DNA of 64,000 bases from JAJFUV01 sp964561215 (lineage in GTDB: Bacteria; Acidobacteriota; Terriglobia; Bryobacterales; Bryobacteraceae): NCBI GenBank assembly GCA_964561215.1, contig CAZLOS010000013.1, forward strand, positions 1 to 64,000, in the 5' to 3' direction. The position numbers and the translations under genes were made by a program. Below are positions 35,577 through 44,637 of this stretch, in pieces. The notes beneath the pieces are model-generated. The model did not search any database. It was not told the origin of the DNA and saw only the letters and a program-made list of their open reading frames with translations. Position 1 is the stretch's first letter; each line of letters opens with the position of its first letter.

Positions 35577-36087
35577 GACGGCACTCCACCAATGCGGCCA
35601 GCTTCCGCTTCAGCAACTCCCGTGCTCGCATCAGTCGCGTACGCACGGTTCCCTCGGCTATGCCCATTACCTCGGCGATCTGGCGCGAGGTCATCTCCTC
35701 CACCGTCGAGAGCGCGAGCGGCTGCCGCAACTCCTCGGGCAGGGCGTCCACCATGCGATGCAGGAGGGCGTTGAAGTCCGCCTCGATTGCCGCCTCCTCC
35801 GGACTCGCCCCGGAGGACGGCAGTTCGACATCCGGCTCTTCGTGGCGAGCTTTGGGAAGCCTGCTCACCGCCACGCGCCAGGCCGCGCGCGCCAAGAACG
35901 CCCGTTCGTCCCCGATGCTTTCCCAGGCTCTCTTCCGGTACAGCTTCAGGAAGACTTCCTGGACGGCATCCTCGGCGTCGGAGGTGTTGCGCAAGACGGC
36001 GTAAGCTACGCGGAAAACGAAGCGGGACTGCCGCTCGACCAGTTCCCGGAACCGGTCTTCGCTTGCCGCTTCTATCTCCGATCGCAA
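35566..36087 (-). CDS. ECF-subfamily RNA polymerase sigma factor
   Basis: 173 residues. Region 2 (about 12-75) has RVAYAVLRNTSDAEDAVQEVFLK and region 4 (about 115-165) has LPEELRQPLAL and the helix-turn-helix TSRQIAEVMGIAEGTVRTRLMRAR. ECF sigmas direct polymerase to stress or envelope genes. The start is a TTG preceded by AGGGAG 7-8 nt upstream on the minus strand. It heads a three-gene operon with the membrane protein and a secreted protein, and a possible self-recognised promoter lies at 36143-36171. Confidence 0.92.
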   Translation of the reverse strand: MRSEIEAASEDRFRELVERQSRFVFRVAYAVLRNTSDAEDAVQEVFLKLYRKRAWESIGDERAFLARAAWRVAVSRLPKARHEEPDVELPSSGASPEEAAIEADFNALLHRMVDALPEELRQPLALSTVEEMTSRQIAEVMGIAEGTVRTRLMRARELLKRKLAALVECRHER

Positions 36088-36142
36088 CCGTTCGCTCCCT
36101 AACCTCGCTCGTTCCCATCGAACCGCATCGCCTTACATTAGC

Positions 36143-36171
36143 TAAGACCGGGGCAGGGTGCGGAGCGTTCA
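36143..36171 (-). promoter_or_regulatory. Possible ECF-type promoter of the sigma operon
   Basis: On the minus strand TGAAC (36171-36167) and GTCTTA (36148-36143) are 18 bp apart, resembling the GAAC / TCTA pattern used by ECF sigma factors. It lies 56 bp before the sigma start codon. Autoregulation is common for such operons, but the match is loose. Confidence 0.3.
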
Positions 36172-36184
36172 GGTATTTTTGGGG

Positions 36185-37534
36185 CTACTTGGGCGCTTCC
36201 ACCAGCTTCAGGTCCACGTTGGTGGTCTGGGGGCCCAGGCGCGCGCGTGGGCCTCTCGGGTTGCGCACGGTAATGGTACCGTGGATTTCCGATAGCGGCA
36301 GCGCGCTGGAGTCGTCGTCATAGAAAACCGCCGCACGAGGAACGTCGTCGTACACGTAGCAGTTGACGAACTCGACTCCGCCGGGCCGCGCGGTCACTTC
36401 GCGCCGGCGCTGCTGGATCAGGATCGGCACGCGCGGTTCCGCGGCGTTGCGGTGGGCCGAGACCCATGGATTGCTCCAACCGCAGTTGACGAAGCGCACC
36501 TTCACGCCGGTGGACGATTTGTCGAAGATGCGCACGCCTTCTTTGCCCGTGTTCTCGCTGGTGCAGTTAATGAATTCGATCAGGCCTTGCGGACCGTCAT
36601 CCTTGGCGGTCCCCACCGCCATGCCCGCCCAGCCGCGCTGCGCGACGTCCTTGAAATCCTCCGGCTTCATCCCGGCCGAACCCATCCGGGAATGGCAGTT
36701 CTCGAACCGAATCGAAACCGGGGCCGAAGTGCGGTCCAGCGGCTTCATGTAAACCAGGATCGCGTGACCGGAGTTGTTTTCGAAGACGCAATTGCGGATC
36801 ACGCAATTCACGAAGCGCTGGTGCGGCGTGTCCACTTCGAGGTCGATGCCGGCCTCGGGCGGCGTGCCGTCGGTGCCCGAAAATGTGCAGTTCTCCACCA
36901 GCAGGTTCTGCGCGCTGATTACGCTGATTCCCTGGCGGTGGTTGCCGTGCGCCACGGCATTGCGGATGGTGACGTTCTCGCTGTACTTGTGCGTGGCGCC
37001 GCCGTCCACATAGAAGCCGTCGCCGCCGCTCGACTCGACGCGCACGCCCTCAATCAGAACGTTCCGGCAGCCGCGAATAGCGATGCCCATGCGCCACTCA
37101 GCTTTCTTGTAAGGCGGCTTCTGGTAGTCGCACTTCCACATACGCAGCGTGGCCCCGTAGCCGCGGATAGTGAGGTTCTCCACATCCGTGGCGGTAAACA
37201 GGCTGTCTCCGCCGCCCTGGAATTCGCCGCGTTTGGCGAGCACCAATACTCCCGGTTCGAACACCAGTTCCAGGTTGCCGCGGAGCTTGATGGGCCGCAC
37301 GATCCACGCGTCGCCCATGTAGGGCACGATGACCGTCTTCGCGCCGGAGTCGATGGCAGCCTGCAGGGCGGCGGTTGAGTCGGTCTTCGAAAAAACCCAC
37401 CACGCGGCGTTGGCCGTGGCGCGCTTTCCCGAGGCGACTTCCGCGATGGCCTGGCTCGAAGGGACATTGCCTTGCGCGAAGGCCGCGATGGCCGCCGCAA
37501 ACAAGGAGACAGCGAGTCTGTGTTGGGTACGCAT
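36185..37534 (-). CDS. Secreted right-handed beta-helix protein (pectate-lyase/GH28-like fold)
   Basis: 449 residues with a signal peptide (cut near AFAQG). After a DSTAALQAAID segment typical of pectate-lyase-like proteins, the chain runs through repeated beta-helix turns rich in N-V-x-I/V patterns (ENVTIRNAVAHGN, QNLLVENCTFSG, RFVNCVIRNCVFENN). No clear GH28 catalytic Asp cluster is seen, so it may be a lyase, an epimerase or a binding protein for polysaccharide. It is divergent from the GH38-like gene with about 50 bp between starts, suggesting shared control. Confidence 0.75.
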   Translation of the reverse strand: MRTQHRLAVSLFAAAIAAFAQGNVPSSQAIAEVASGKRATANAAWWVFSKTDSTAALQAAIDSGAKTVIVPYMGDAWIVRPIKLRGNLELVFEPGVLVLAKRGEFQGGGDSLFTATDVENLTIRGYGATLRMWKCDYQKPPYKKAEWRMGIAIRGCRNVLIEGVRVESSGGDGFYVDGGATHKYSENVTIRNAVAHGNHRQGISVISAQNLLVENCTFSGTDGTPPEAGIDLEVDTPHQRFVNCVIRNCVFENNSGHAILVYMKPLDRTSAPVSIRFENCHSRMGSAGMKPEDFKDVAQRGWAGMAVGTAKDDGPQGLIEFINCTSENTGKEGVRIFDKSSTGVKVRFVNCGWSNPWVSAHRNAAEPRVPILIQQRRREVTARPGGVEFVNCYVYDDVPRAAVFYDDDSSALPLSEIHGTITVRNPRGPRARLGPQTTNVDLKLVEAPK

Positions 37535-37584
37535 AGCTTAACCTAATCCGGCAGTGACTATCGTGCCATACAATGTTAGTTCCT

Positions 37585-40197
37585 ATGAAGCTCCGTTCAG
37601 CGATCCTGCTTGTTTTCTTGGCCACCGCGGCTCTGGCCGCGGAGCCGGTCACGGTTTACGCCGTCCCGAACACCCACGGCACCATCGGCGGGTGGCTGGT
37701 CGACATGGACACCGAACTGAACTACACGGTGAACAACTACCTGGCACACTTGGATCGGGTTGCCAAGGCCCCCGAGTATCGCTTTGCGTTCTCGGAAGTC
37801 CCGAACGTAATGTCGTTCATGAGGGTGGCGCCGGAGCGCGTGGCCGAACTGAAACAACGCATCAAGGAAGGCCGCGTCGAGTTTTCGAACGGATTCTTCG
37901 TGGAGCCCACCATCAGCCTTTCGGGCGGCGAGGCGCTGGTGCGCATGGGCGTACTGGGGCTCGACTGGTATCAGCAGGTGTTCGGCTTCCGTCCGCGCCA
38001 CTGCTGGATGATCGACATCGTGGGCGCGCACCGTCAATTGCCGCAGGTTGTGGCGGGGCTGGGCATGGACGCGCTCTTCTTCTGCCGCAACAATCCGACC
38101 AATAAGAACGCGTTCTGGTGGGTGGCTCCGGACGGAACCCGTCAGCTTGCCGTGACCGACATTCGCTACGCCGAGATGCGCCCCATCTTCGTCGCCGAGA
38201 AGCCGTTCACGGATAAGGACTACGCCGATATCGCCCAGCGCGTGGAACTGAAGCGCAAGTATTCCGCCTCCACCAGCAGCGTGCTGACACTGGCAGGCGC
38301 CCAGGATTACAGCCTCCCGCCGCTGCGGGAGTCCTTTCCAAGCGAATTCCTCGCCGGCTGGAAGACTCGCTATCCGGACATCAACTTCCGGTTCAGCATT
38401 CCGAGCAATTATGTGGATGCGCTGCGGGCCGAGATCAAATCCGGCAAGACCACCCTGGCGGAGTACCACGGCGACACCGCCCAGAGTTGGAACGCGTTCT
38501 GGATCAACATGCCTCAGGTGAAGCAGGCGTACCGCCACTCCGAGCAACTGCTGGCGGCCGCGGAATTGTTCTCCACGGCGGCCAGCTTGAAGCGCAAGAC
38601 CGCGTACCCCTCGCAGGACTTCTATAACTCGTGGGTGCAGATGCTCCTGAACATGGACCGCAACACGCTTTGGGGCGCCGCCGGCGGCATGGTCTTCAAG
38701 GATCCGAAGCATTGGGACGCCTTCGACCGTTTCGCCTCCGTGGACGACCAGGCCGGCGCATCGCTTGATCGCTCGTTGGCGAAGTTGGGCGGCAAAGGCT
38801 CCGGCATCACTCTCGCCAACCCGCTCAACTGGCGGCGCGACGATCCGGTGCGCGTGAGCCTGCCCGCGGGCAAGCGCCCGGCCGGCGCACTCTGCCAGAT
38901 GCTTGGAGGCGGGGAGGCAATCTGCCGTCCGGATCTTCCGCCGGCGGGCATCCAGCCGCTGGCGCTTGTCAAAGGAGCGGTTCCGGCCTCGACGAAGGTG
39001 GTCCCGGCCGAATCCTATGAAACGACGCACTACCTGGTACGCATCGACTCCGCCACGGGCGCGCTGGTGAGCTTGAAATCGAAGGAGACGGGCCGGGAGG
39101 TCCTCGGCGGGCCGGCGAATGTTCTGATGGTGGAAAGCGTTGCTGGTAAGGTCAGCACGCCTGGAGACTACATGATAGCCCGGCCGGGGCGAAAGCTCGT
39201 CGCAACTTCGTCCTCCGAAAAACCGAGGATCGACGTTTCCACCGGGCCGCTGTTCACCCTGATTCGCGCCACGTCGAACTTCTATGGTGGTTCGAAGCTG
39301 GTGCGCGACATCATCCTTTACAAGGATTACCCGCGCGTCGATTTCGAAACCGTGCTGGATTGGCAAGGCAGTGACGTACTCGTGACCGTGGACTTTCCGC
39401 TCGCCGGTCAAGTTGTAGAGCGGACCCGCGGCATACCTTACGGCTTCGCGACGCTCGATCCGCGCCATCCAACGCCGCCTATTGACTATTACCTGCAGGC
39501 GGATCAGCGCCAGTACGGTTATTCCGAAGCCATGATGCCGGCCGTGCGATGGTCCGACTACCGCTTCGCGGACGGCTCCGGCGTGGCTCTGCTAGATCGC
39601 GGACTCACCAGCCACGAGTTCAACCCCGACACCATCACGCTCGGCTTGATGAACGCGCAGAAGTCGTATCGCGTACTGCCCAATGAAATCATGCTCGGCC
39701 ACGGCCGCCAGCGCTTCCCGTACGCCCTGATCCCGCACGCGGGCCACTGGCGCGATGCCGCCATCCCGCGCCGCGCCTGGGAATTCAACGAGGGCGTCCT
39801 GGCGCACGCAGGCGCCCAGACGGGGCAGGCGGAGAGCTTCCTCGACACCAGTCCGAACGTCATCGTGGAAGCCGTGCGCCGCGTGGATTCGGACATCGAA
39901 GTGCGCCTGGCGGAATGGACCGGCATGGAAGGCGAAGCCTGGGTGGAGTTGAAGCTGCCGCACAGCGACGCACGCATCACCAACATGATGGGCGAGAAGG
40001 CGCGCCCCCTGCCTGCCGGCGATCGGAGCGCTTTCAAGATTCGCCCGCAGCAAATTGTGACTCTGCGTTTTGCGGCTGCGCCGGCGGTAGCGAAAACCAA
40101 CGCGATCCGCACCTGGGAGCCGCTGGTTCCTCCGGCCAAAAGGGACGGCTTGAAGCTGCGCCTGACCGAAAAGGGCCACCCCCCGAGGGTGTACTAA
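37585..40197 (+). CDS. Secreted GH38 alpha-mannosidase-like protein with altered metal site
   Basis: 870 residues from the ATG at 37585; an ATG at 37573 in the same frame adds four residues. A signal peptide (MKLRSAILLVFLATAALA) is followed by a GH38-type N-terminal barrel (about 22-330) and a beta-rich C-terminal half that fits the mannosidase accessory domains. The motif that is H-x-D in GH38 enzymes reads HGT at 31-33 here, so one zinc ligand is missing, while the catalytic Asp is present at 144 (CWMIDIVG). A candidate second His lies in EYHGDTAQSW. It could be a divergent glycosidase or an inactive binding protein. Confidence 0.7.
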   Translation: MKLRSAILLVFLATAALAAEPVTVYAVPNTHGTIGGWLVDMDTELNYTVNNYLAHLDRVAKAPEYRFAFSEVPNVMSFMRVAPERVAELKQRIKEGRVEFSNGFFVEPTISLSGGEALVRMGVLGLDWYQQVFGFRPRHCWMIDIVGAHRQLPQVVAGLGMDALFFCRNNPTNKNAFWWVAPDGTRQLAVTDIRYAEMRPIFVAEKPFTDKDYADIAQRVELKRKYSASTSSVLTLAGAQDYSLPPLRESFPSEFLAGWKTRYPDINFRFSIPSNYVDALRAEIKSGKTTLAEYHGDTAQSWNAFWINMPQVKQAYRHSEQLLAAAELFSTAASLKRKTAYPSQDFYNSWVQMLLNMDRNTLWGAAGGMVFKDPKHWDAFDRFASVDDQAGASLDRSLAKLGGKGSGITLANPLNWRRDDPVRVSLPAGKRPAGALCQMLGGGEAICRPDLPPAGIQPLALVKGAVPASTKVVPAESYETTHYLVRIDSATGALVSLKSKETGREVLGGPANVLMVESVAGKVSTPGDYMIARPGRKLVATSSSEKPRIDVSTGPLFTLIRATSNFYGGSKLVRDIILYKDYPRVDFETVLDWQGSDVLVTVDFPLAGQVVERTRGIPYGFATLDPRHPTPPIDYYLQADQRQYGYSEAMMPAVRWSDYRFADGSGVALLDRGLTSHEFNPDTITLGLMNAQKSYRVLPNEIMLGHGRQRFPYALIPHAGHWRDAAIPRRAWEFNEGVLAHAGAQTGQAESFLDTSPNVIVEAVRRVDSDIEVRLAEWTGMEGEAWVELKLPHSDARITNMMGEKARPLPAGDRSAFKIRPQQIVTLRFAAAPAVAKTNAIRTWEPLVPPAKRDGLKLRLTEKGHPPRVY

Positions 40198-40222
40198 CCG
40201 TTTCGCACCGCGAAGAAGGACC

Positions 40223-41986
40223 TCATCCGGAAGGGTCGCCCACTGTACGTCTGCTACCCTGCAGAATGCGCGGCAGGAGCACCAGCGCGCCGCCGTACAG
40301 CAGCAGTGAAACAAACAGCGCCAGCTTGTGACTCTCCTGGAGGTCCTGCGTCAGCAACTTGTACGCGGTGAAGATCATCAACGGGTAGACCAGCCAACTG
40401 AATTCCCGGCGCTGCCACCTTCTCCCGACCCAGGCCGTCACCAAGGTGAGGCACGTCAACACAGCGGTGCTCAAGGTGGCGCATGCCGCCGCCGCGCGAG
40501 CCTCTCCGGCAACCGCCATGCAAGCGACCGCGACCACGGCCGCGCCGAACCCGGCCGCGCACCAGACGGCGCCGGCGGCCAGTGCCACCGTCCGCACCTT
40601 CGCGTCCCAGGATGCGCCGATTGGCAAAACACTTATGCTGGCGGAACCGTGTGCCAACACCAGCGCTCCCGCCGCGATCCATCCCTCCAGCCCAGGCGAT
40701 ACCCACCCCGTTCCGGTTCCCAACAGCCTTGCGCCGGACCAGGATAGGAAGCCGGAAGAAATCGCGAGGAACAGCAGGTACACCAGGCCGTGCCATTCCA
40801 GCATCGCCTTCCCGCTCCTCTTCCCCAGCCACACGCACAGAACGCCCGCAGCGCCCCAGATCGCCGCCAGTGGCGTGCCATTTAACAGGATGCGGCTACC
40901 CGAGAGCGCCAGTCCCAGGGCGAAAGCGGAGTAGATATGGAAATTCCGGTGTGAAAGAACTTTATTTGCCAGGACAACGTGGGCGATGGCATAGCAAAAG
41001 GCGCCACAGGCCAGCAGGAACAGACCCGCCGCCGTAGTTGCAAGGCGGTCGCCCCGGTACACCCGGAGCACCCCATCCAGGCAGATCAGAAAGGCCGCCA
41101 CGCACTGCGCGGACTCGAATACCGTAATGGTGTACTCCCGCAGCAGCGTGCGGACCGCCGTACTTCCCAGGTAGATCCCAAGCAGGGCAATCTGCGCAGC
41201 CAGTACTTCGACCGTGGTGATGGGGGCATACCCCTCCGGCACGCCCTGCGGACGCGCGGCAATGTAGGTCAACAACAGGACCAGGAGGTCGGACAGAAGC
41301 GCCGGGACCCAGCGTTTGCGGAGCCAGTGGTTGAAGCATGCGGACAACTCGACGACGGCCGCGGTGGCCAAAACTGCGGCGGTAAACGGCGGCAGGTCTT
41401 TCGTCGCCAGCAATAGCGCCGTGGCGGTGGCCAAGGCCGTCAGCGTTGTGATCCAGGCCACCATGTCCAGGTTCTTGCGCCAGGAGATAAGCAGGCCGAA
41501 GGTTGCGTAACCGATCAGGCTTGCCGCCGCGACCGTGGCGGGCAGGGCCGCGAAGCGCACGGTGCTCTCCCATAGAAGCGGGGCCAGAATCAGAGCGGAG
41601 GTTGCGCCATGCACCATCGCCACGCCCCGCCGCTCCGGCGCCGCGCGGGCCGCCATGAAGAGCCAGATGAACGAGTAGAGGATGCCGGCGCCAACGCACA
41701 CGGGTAGCGGGAGTACTCGCGCTTCGGCCAGAGCGCGCAGCAGGTAGGCCGCCGCAATGGCCAGCAACGCCTTGCCGAACACAGGGATCATGGCCGTAGT
41801 CTGGCCCAGCTCGGGAACCACGGAGACTTGCGGTTCGGATGTGCCGGCCGCGGCCAGTACAGGGGTGGCGGGCGCGGGTGCGATGCCGGAGTTCATTTCC
41901 AGGTTACGCACGCGCGTTTGGAGGTCCCGGACCTGGCGGATCAACTCCTCAAGCCCGGGTTGGCCGGCGTCGGAACTGTCCTGCAT
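40223..41986 (-). CDS. Polytopic membrane protein of unknown function
   Basis: 587 residues. A short N-terminal coiled coil (about 10-35, LEELIRQVRDLQTRVRNLEM) precedes roughly fourteen or more hydrophobic helices from residue 68 to the C-terminus. The layout recalls DUF2339-type membrane proteins, but I see no defining motif. It lies 10 bp after the NrfD-type gene and is probably the last gene of that operon, which is its only functional clue. Confidence 0.65.
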   Translation of the reverse strand: MQDSSDAGQPGLEELIRQVRDLQTRVRNLEMNSGIAPAPATPVLAAAGTSEPQVSVVPELGQTTAMIPVFGKALLAIAAAYLLRALAEARVLPLPVCVGAGILYSFIWLFMAARAAPERRGVAMVHGATSALILAPLLWESTVRFAALPATVAAASLIGYATFGLLISWRKNLDMVAWITTLTALATATALLLATKDLPPFTAAVLATAAVVELSACFNHWLRKRWVPALLSDLLVLLLTYIAARPQGVPEGYAPITTVEVLAAQIALLGIYLGSTAVRTLLREYTITVFESAQCVAAFLICLDGVLRVYRGDRLATTAAGLFLLACGAFCYAIAHVVLANKVLSHRNFHIYSAFALGLALSGSRILLNGTPLAAIWGAAGVLCVWLGKRSGKAMLEWHGLVYLLFLAISSGFLSWSGARLLGTGTGWVSPGLEGWIAAGALVLAHGSASISVLPIGASWDAKVRTVALAAGAVWCAAGFGAAVVAVACMAVAGEARAAAACATLSTAVLTCLTLVTAWVGRRWQRREFSWLVYPLMIFTAYKLLTQDLQESHKLALFVSLLLYGGALVLLPRILQGSRRTVGDPSG

Positions 41987-41996
41987 GGTTTGTTCC

Positions 41997-43169
41997 TCAT
42001 GCCGCCTCCTGTTTGGGCCACGGAGGCAGCAGTTTCACCAAGACCCAAAGGATTGCGAAGGGGAGGAGCATGAGCAGCACCGCGGCGAACAGACCCTCGC
42101 GAGTTGCGAACTCCATTTTGTACGTCGTGTAACCGAGAAAACTCTTTGAAAACAGTTGCCCGCCGATGACCACGTTCCACCGCATGGCGAAGATGCCCAC
42201 CAGCGTCAACAGTCCGGATGCGTAATAAACGAGCCGCCGCGAAGAATCGCGAAGTCTGACCACTTGTGTCAGCGCAAGCAGCACGAGCGGCAGCACCGTG
42301 CCAATGAAGATCTGGAGGACGACCTGCGAGAAGTAGAGTTCGGTGTGCACCATGAAGTCGAGCGCGCGGAAGGACTCGTCGGCCTCATAGATGCGGTGCA
42401 CCAGGTCCAGCATTTCCAGGGAGAAGTCGATGACGAAGACATAGAACAGGTACTTGGCGATGGTGTCCACGCACGACATCTCGATTGGCAGTCCCCTCAG
42501 CCTCCACAGCACCATGTAAAGCAGCATCACGAGCGCGATGCCGGATACCATCGCGGAGAACAGGAAGACGATGGGCATCAGCGGCGTGCTCCACCACGGG
42601 TTGGCCTTGACCGATCCGAAGATGAACCCGACGTAGCCGTGCAGAAGGAACGCCGAGGGAATGCCCGCCACGGTGATTATCCATCCCACGCGATCGTCAA
42701 TCTTCCGCGAAAGCGCGCTGATATTCCGCGACCCCAGCGTGAGCACGCGGTAGATCAGGCCCACGACGCCGCGCCGCGAGCGCGAAAGCAGCACGATGTC
42801 CTCCCGGTAGTCCAGCCAGATTTCGAGCAGCAGCACCACCATCAGGTACCAGAGGTAGACGAAACCGAACATGGCCATGGCCGAGGATCGGTGCGGCGTC
42901 AGGTACATTTCCAGCGACCGTTCGGGATGTCCCAGGTGCAATTGCAACGGCAGCGGAGCCACCAGCAGGAACGCCAGCGCCGTGAGCAACGCCAGGCGGT
43001 AGGTGGGCCGGACGGCTACCACCTTGAACACTCTTTCGAGCGAAGCCAGGATGAATGCGCCGGCAACCAGACCCGTCACGAAGGGATAGAGAACGATGAG
43101 GATGCTCCACTGCAACTCCACCTCGTTCGGGTACATGAACCCTTGTACGCCAACAGGTCCGCCGAGCAT
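41997..43169 (-). CDS. NrfD/PsrC-family quinone-interacting membrane subunit
   Basis: 390 residues with eight to ten membrane helices. The N-terminal VELQWSILIVLYPFVTGLVAGAF segment and the LHLGHPERS motif between helices are typical of NrfD/PsrC proteins, which exchange electrons with the quinone pool. It follows the iron-sulfur subunit by 12 bp. With the tetraheme cytochrome it forms a membrane electron-transfer module, but no molybdenum or NrfA-type catalytic subunit is beside it. Confidence 0.9.
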   Translation of the reverse strand: MLGGPVGVQGFMYPNEVELQWSILIVLYPFVTGLVAGAFILASLERVFKVVAVRPTYRLALLTALAFLLVAPLPLQLHLGHPERSLEMYLTPHRSSAMAMFGFVYLWYLMVVLLLEIWLDYREDIVLLSRSRRGVVGLIYRVLTLGSRNISALSRKIDDRVGWIITVAGIPSAFLLHGYVGFIFGSVKANPWWSTPLMPIVFLFSAMVSGIALVMLLYMVLWRLRGLPIEMSCVDTIAKYLFYVFVIDFSLEMLDLVHRIYEADESFRALDFMVHTELYFSQVVLQIFIGTVLPLVLLALTQVVRLRDSSRRLVYYASGLLTLVGIFAMRWNVVIGGQLFSKSFLGYTTYKMEFATREGLFAAVLLMLLPFAILWVLVKLLPPWPKQEAA

Positions 43170-43181
43170 CCTTTCCCTCCC

Positions 43182-43934
43182 TTACCGGACCGCTCCGTCC
43201 AGGTCTTTGTAGAACACCTTCGATCCCGTGGCCATGTGCGGCTTGAGCACCTGCACGTTGTTCGTCCGCAGAAACTCGTGTACGGGATCTTTCGGATTCT
43301 TCAGGTCCACCAGCGTTCGCGCGCCGGTCGGGCAAGCCTCGCAGCACGCCGTCGTGAGCCCCTTGGTGATGCGGTGATAGCACAGGCTGCATTTCTCCAC
43401 CGTGTGCGTCTCGGGGTGAATGAACCGGCATCCGTACGGGCAGGCTTGCACACAGTAACGGCAGCCGAGGCAGTATTTCTGATCCACCAGCACCACACCG
43501 TCCGGGCTCTCAAATGTCGCTCCCACCGGGCAAACCTGCACGCAGGGGGAGTGAGCGCAGTGGTTGCAGAGCTTGGGAACGTAGTAGTTCTTCCCTTCAC
43601 GGCGGGCAATAGGCGGAAACCCGTCGATGGCTCCCGAGGGCGAGTCCACTCGCGGGTGTTCCAGGTCCGAATCCAGCACCTGGTAGCGTTCCACCCAGGT
43701 GCGGTAATAACCCTTCGGGACATTGTTCTCAACCGCGCAGGCCCGCACGCAGTTGCCGCAGCCGATGCACTTACCGGTGTCGATGATCATCCCCCACCAG
43801 TGCCCGGCCATCTTGTACTCGGCGGCGGGTTGAGGCGCGTCGCCCTGCAGACTCTTCAAGCCGGCGGCCGCGATCCCGGTCAGCAGGAGAAACTTGCCGC
43901 CTTGCGCCAAGACGTCACGCCGGCTTTGCTTCAT
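43182..43934 (-). CDS. Tat-exported four-cluster [4Fe-4S] ferredoxin subunit (NrfC/DsrO-like)
   Basis: 250 residues from the ATG at 43934, which has AAAGGAGG about 7 nt upstream; an earlier GTG in frame overlaps that site and is rejected. The Tat signal is SRRDVLAQ plus a hydrophobic stretch. Four Cys clusters follow in order: CIGCGNCVRAC, CNHCAHSPCVQVC, CLGCRYCVQAC and CSLC...CCEAC. It should sit on the outer face of the membrane and carry electrons between the cytochrome and the NrfD subunit. It begins 15 bp after the cytochrome stop. Confidence 0.92.
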   Translation of the reverse strand: MKQSRRDVLAQGGKFLLLTGIAAAGLKSLQGDAPQPAAEYKMAGHWWGMIIDTGKCIGCGNCVRACAVENNVPKGYYRTWVERYQVLDSDLEHPRVDSPSGAIDGFPPIARREGKNYYVPKLCNHCAHSPCVQVCPVGATFESPDGVVLVDQKYCLGCRYCVQACPYGCRFIHPETHTVEKCSLCYHRITKGLTTACCEACPTGARTLVDLKNPKDPVHEFLRTNNVQVLKPHMATGSKVFYKDLDGAVR

Positions 43935-43948
43935 CGCATCTCCTCCTT

Positions 43949-44407
43949 TCACAGGTTCGGCTTGTGCGGCTGGTGGCAGGAATTGCAGGGCTCGCCACCA
44001 CCGTGTTCAGCCAATACAACCTGAGGAAAATTCTTCGGCTTGGCCGCATCCGCTTCGTGGCAGCGTCGGCAAAGATCAACCACTGCCGGCAGTGCCGGTT
44101 TCTGATCACCCATCACCTCAACATGCTTGTAGGCCGGTCCGTGGCAGGCTTCGCACGCGACGGCAGCGTGCTTGCCCTGGCCTTTCAGTGTCACTACCGG
44201 TTCGTGACAGGGTGTGCACGCCTGGTGGCCCGCGTACCGGAGAGGGCGATTCCGGTTATCATCCAGAGCGCCGGCACGGAAATGACCGTACCGGCCAAAG
44301 TCCGCAGGCACCAGGACCTGCCTCAACACCAGAAAGGCGATCAATGCGCAGGCGAATGCCGACGCCAACCGGCCCAGATGTGTGGCGTCATGGGGGATCT
44401 TCCACAC
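43949..44407 (-). CDS. Membrane-anchored tetraheme cytochrome c
   Basis: 152 residues, GTG start with AGAGG 8 nt upstream. One membrane helix (about 14-32) anchors a small periplasmic domain with four CxxCH heme sites at 64-68, 85-89, 113-117 and 141-145. Extra His residues (e.g. H80, H95, H135) could be distal ligands. It is the first gene of the cytochrome / ferredoxin / NrfD operon. The 230 bp upstream (44408-44637) show no gene and no convincing promoter. Confidence 0.92.
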   Translation of the reverse strand: MWKIPHDATHLGRLASAFACALIAFLVLRQVLVPADFGRYGHFRAGALDDNRNRPLRYAGHQACTPCHEPVVTLKGQGKHAAVACEACHGPAYKHVEVMGDQKPALPAVVDLCRRCHEADAAKPKNFPQVVLAEHGGGEPCNSCHQPHKPNL

Positions 44408-44637
44408 GGCTGTAACCTCTAGAGCATGAGCATGGCCAGTCGTGCCGGTAACATTACTTAAGAGGTTGTGACTCGGGGAGTGCTTCCTTTAATTGCCGGA
44501 TCCTAATGTAATTAAACGACTTGTGCTGATTCCGGCCGCTAGAATGGTGTAGGGTGTCGAATGCTACTACAGGGTGTTCAAAAGCGCGTCAGTTTACACA
44601 CCTGCGTCAAATTGCGCGGGCGTCAAGAGCGCGAAAC

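Noticed and set aside
37597..39468. 623-codon minus-strand open frame inside the GH38-like gene
   Set aside because: Antisense shadow of a gene with signal peptide and family motifs.
42156..44024. 622-codon plus-strand open frame opposite the NrfD and ferredoxin genes
   Set aside because: Antisense shadow; the minus-strand genes have Cys clusters and membrane helices in the right places.
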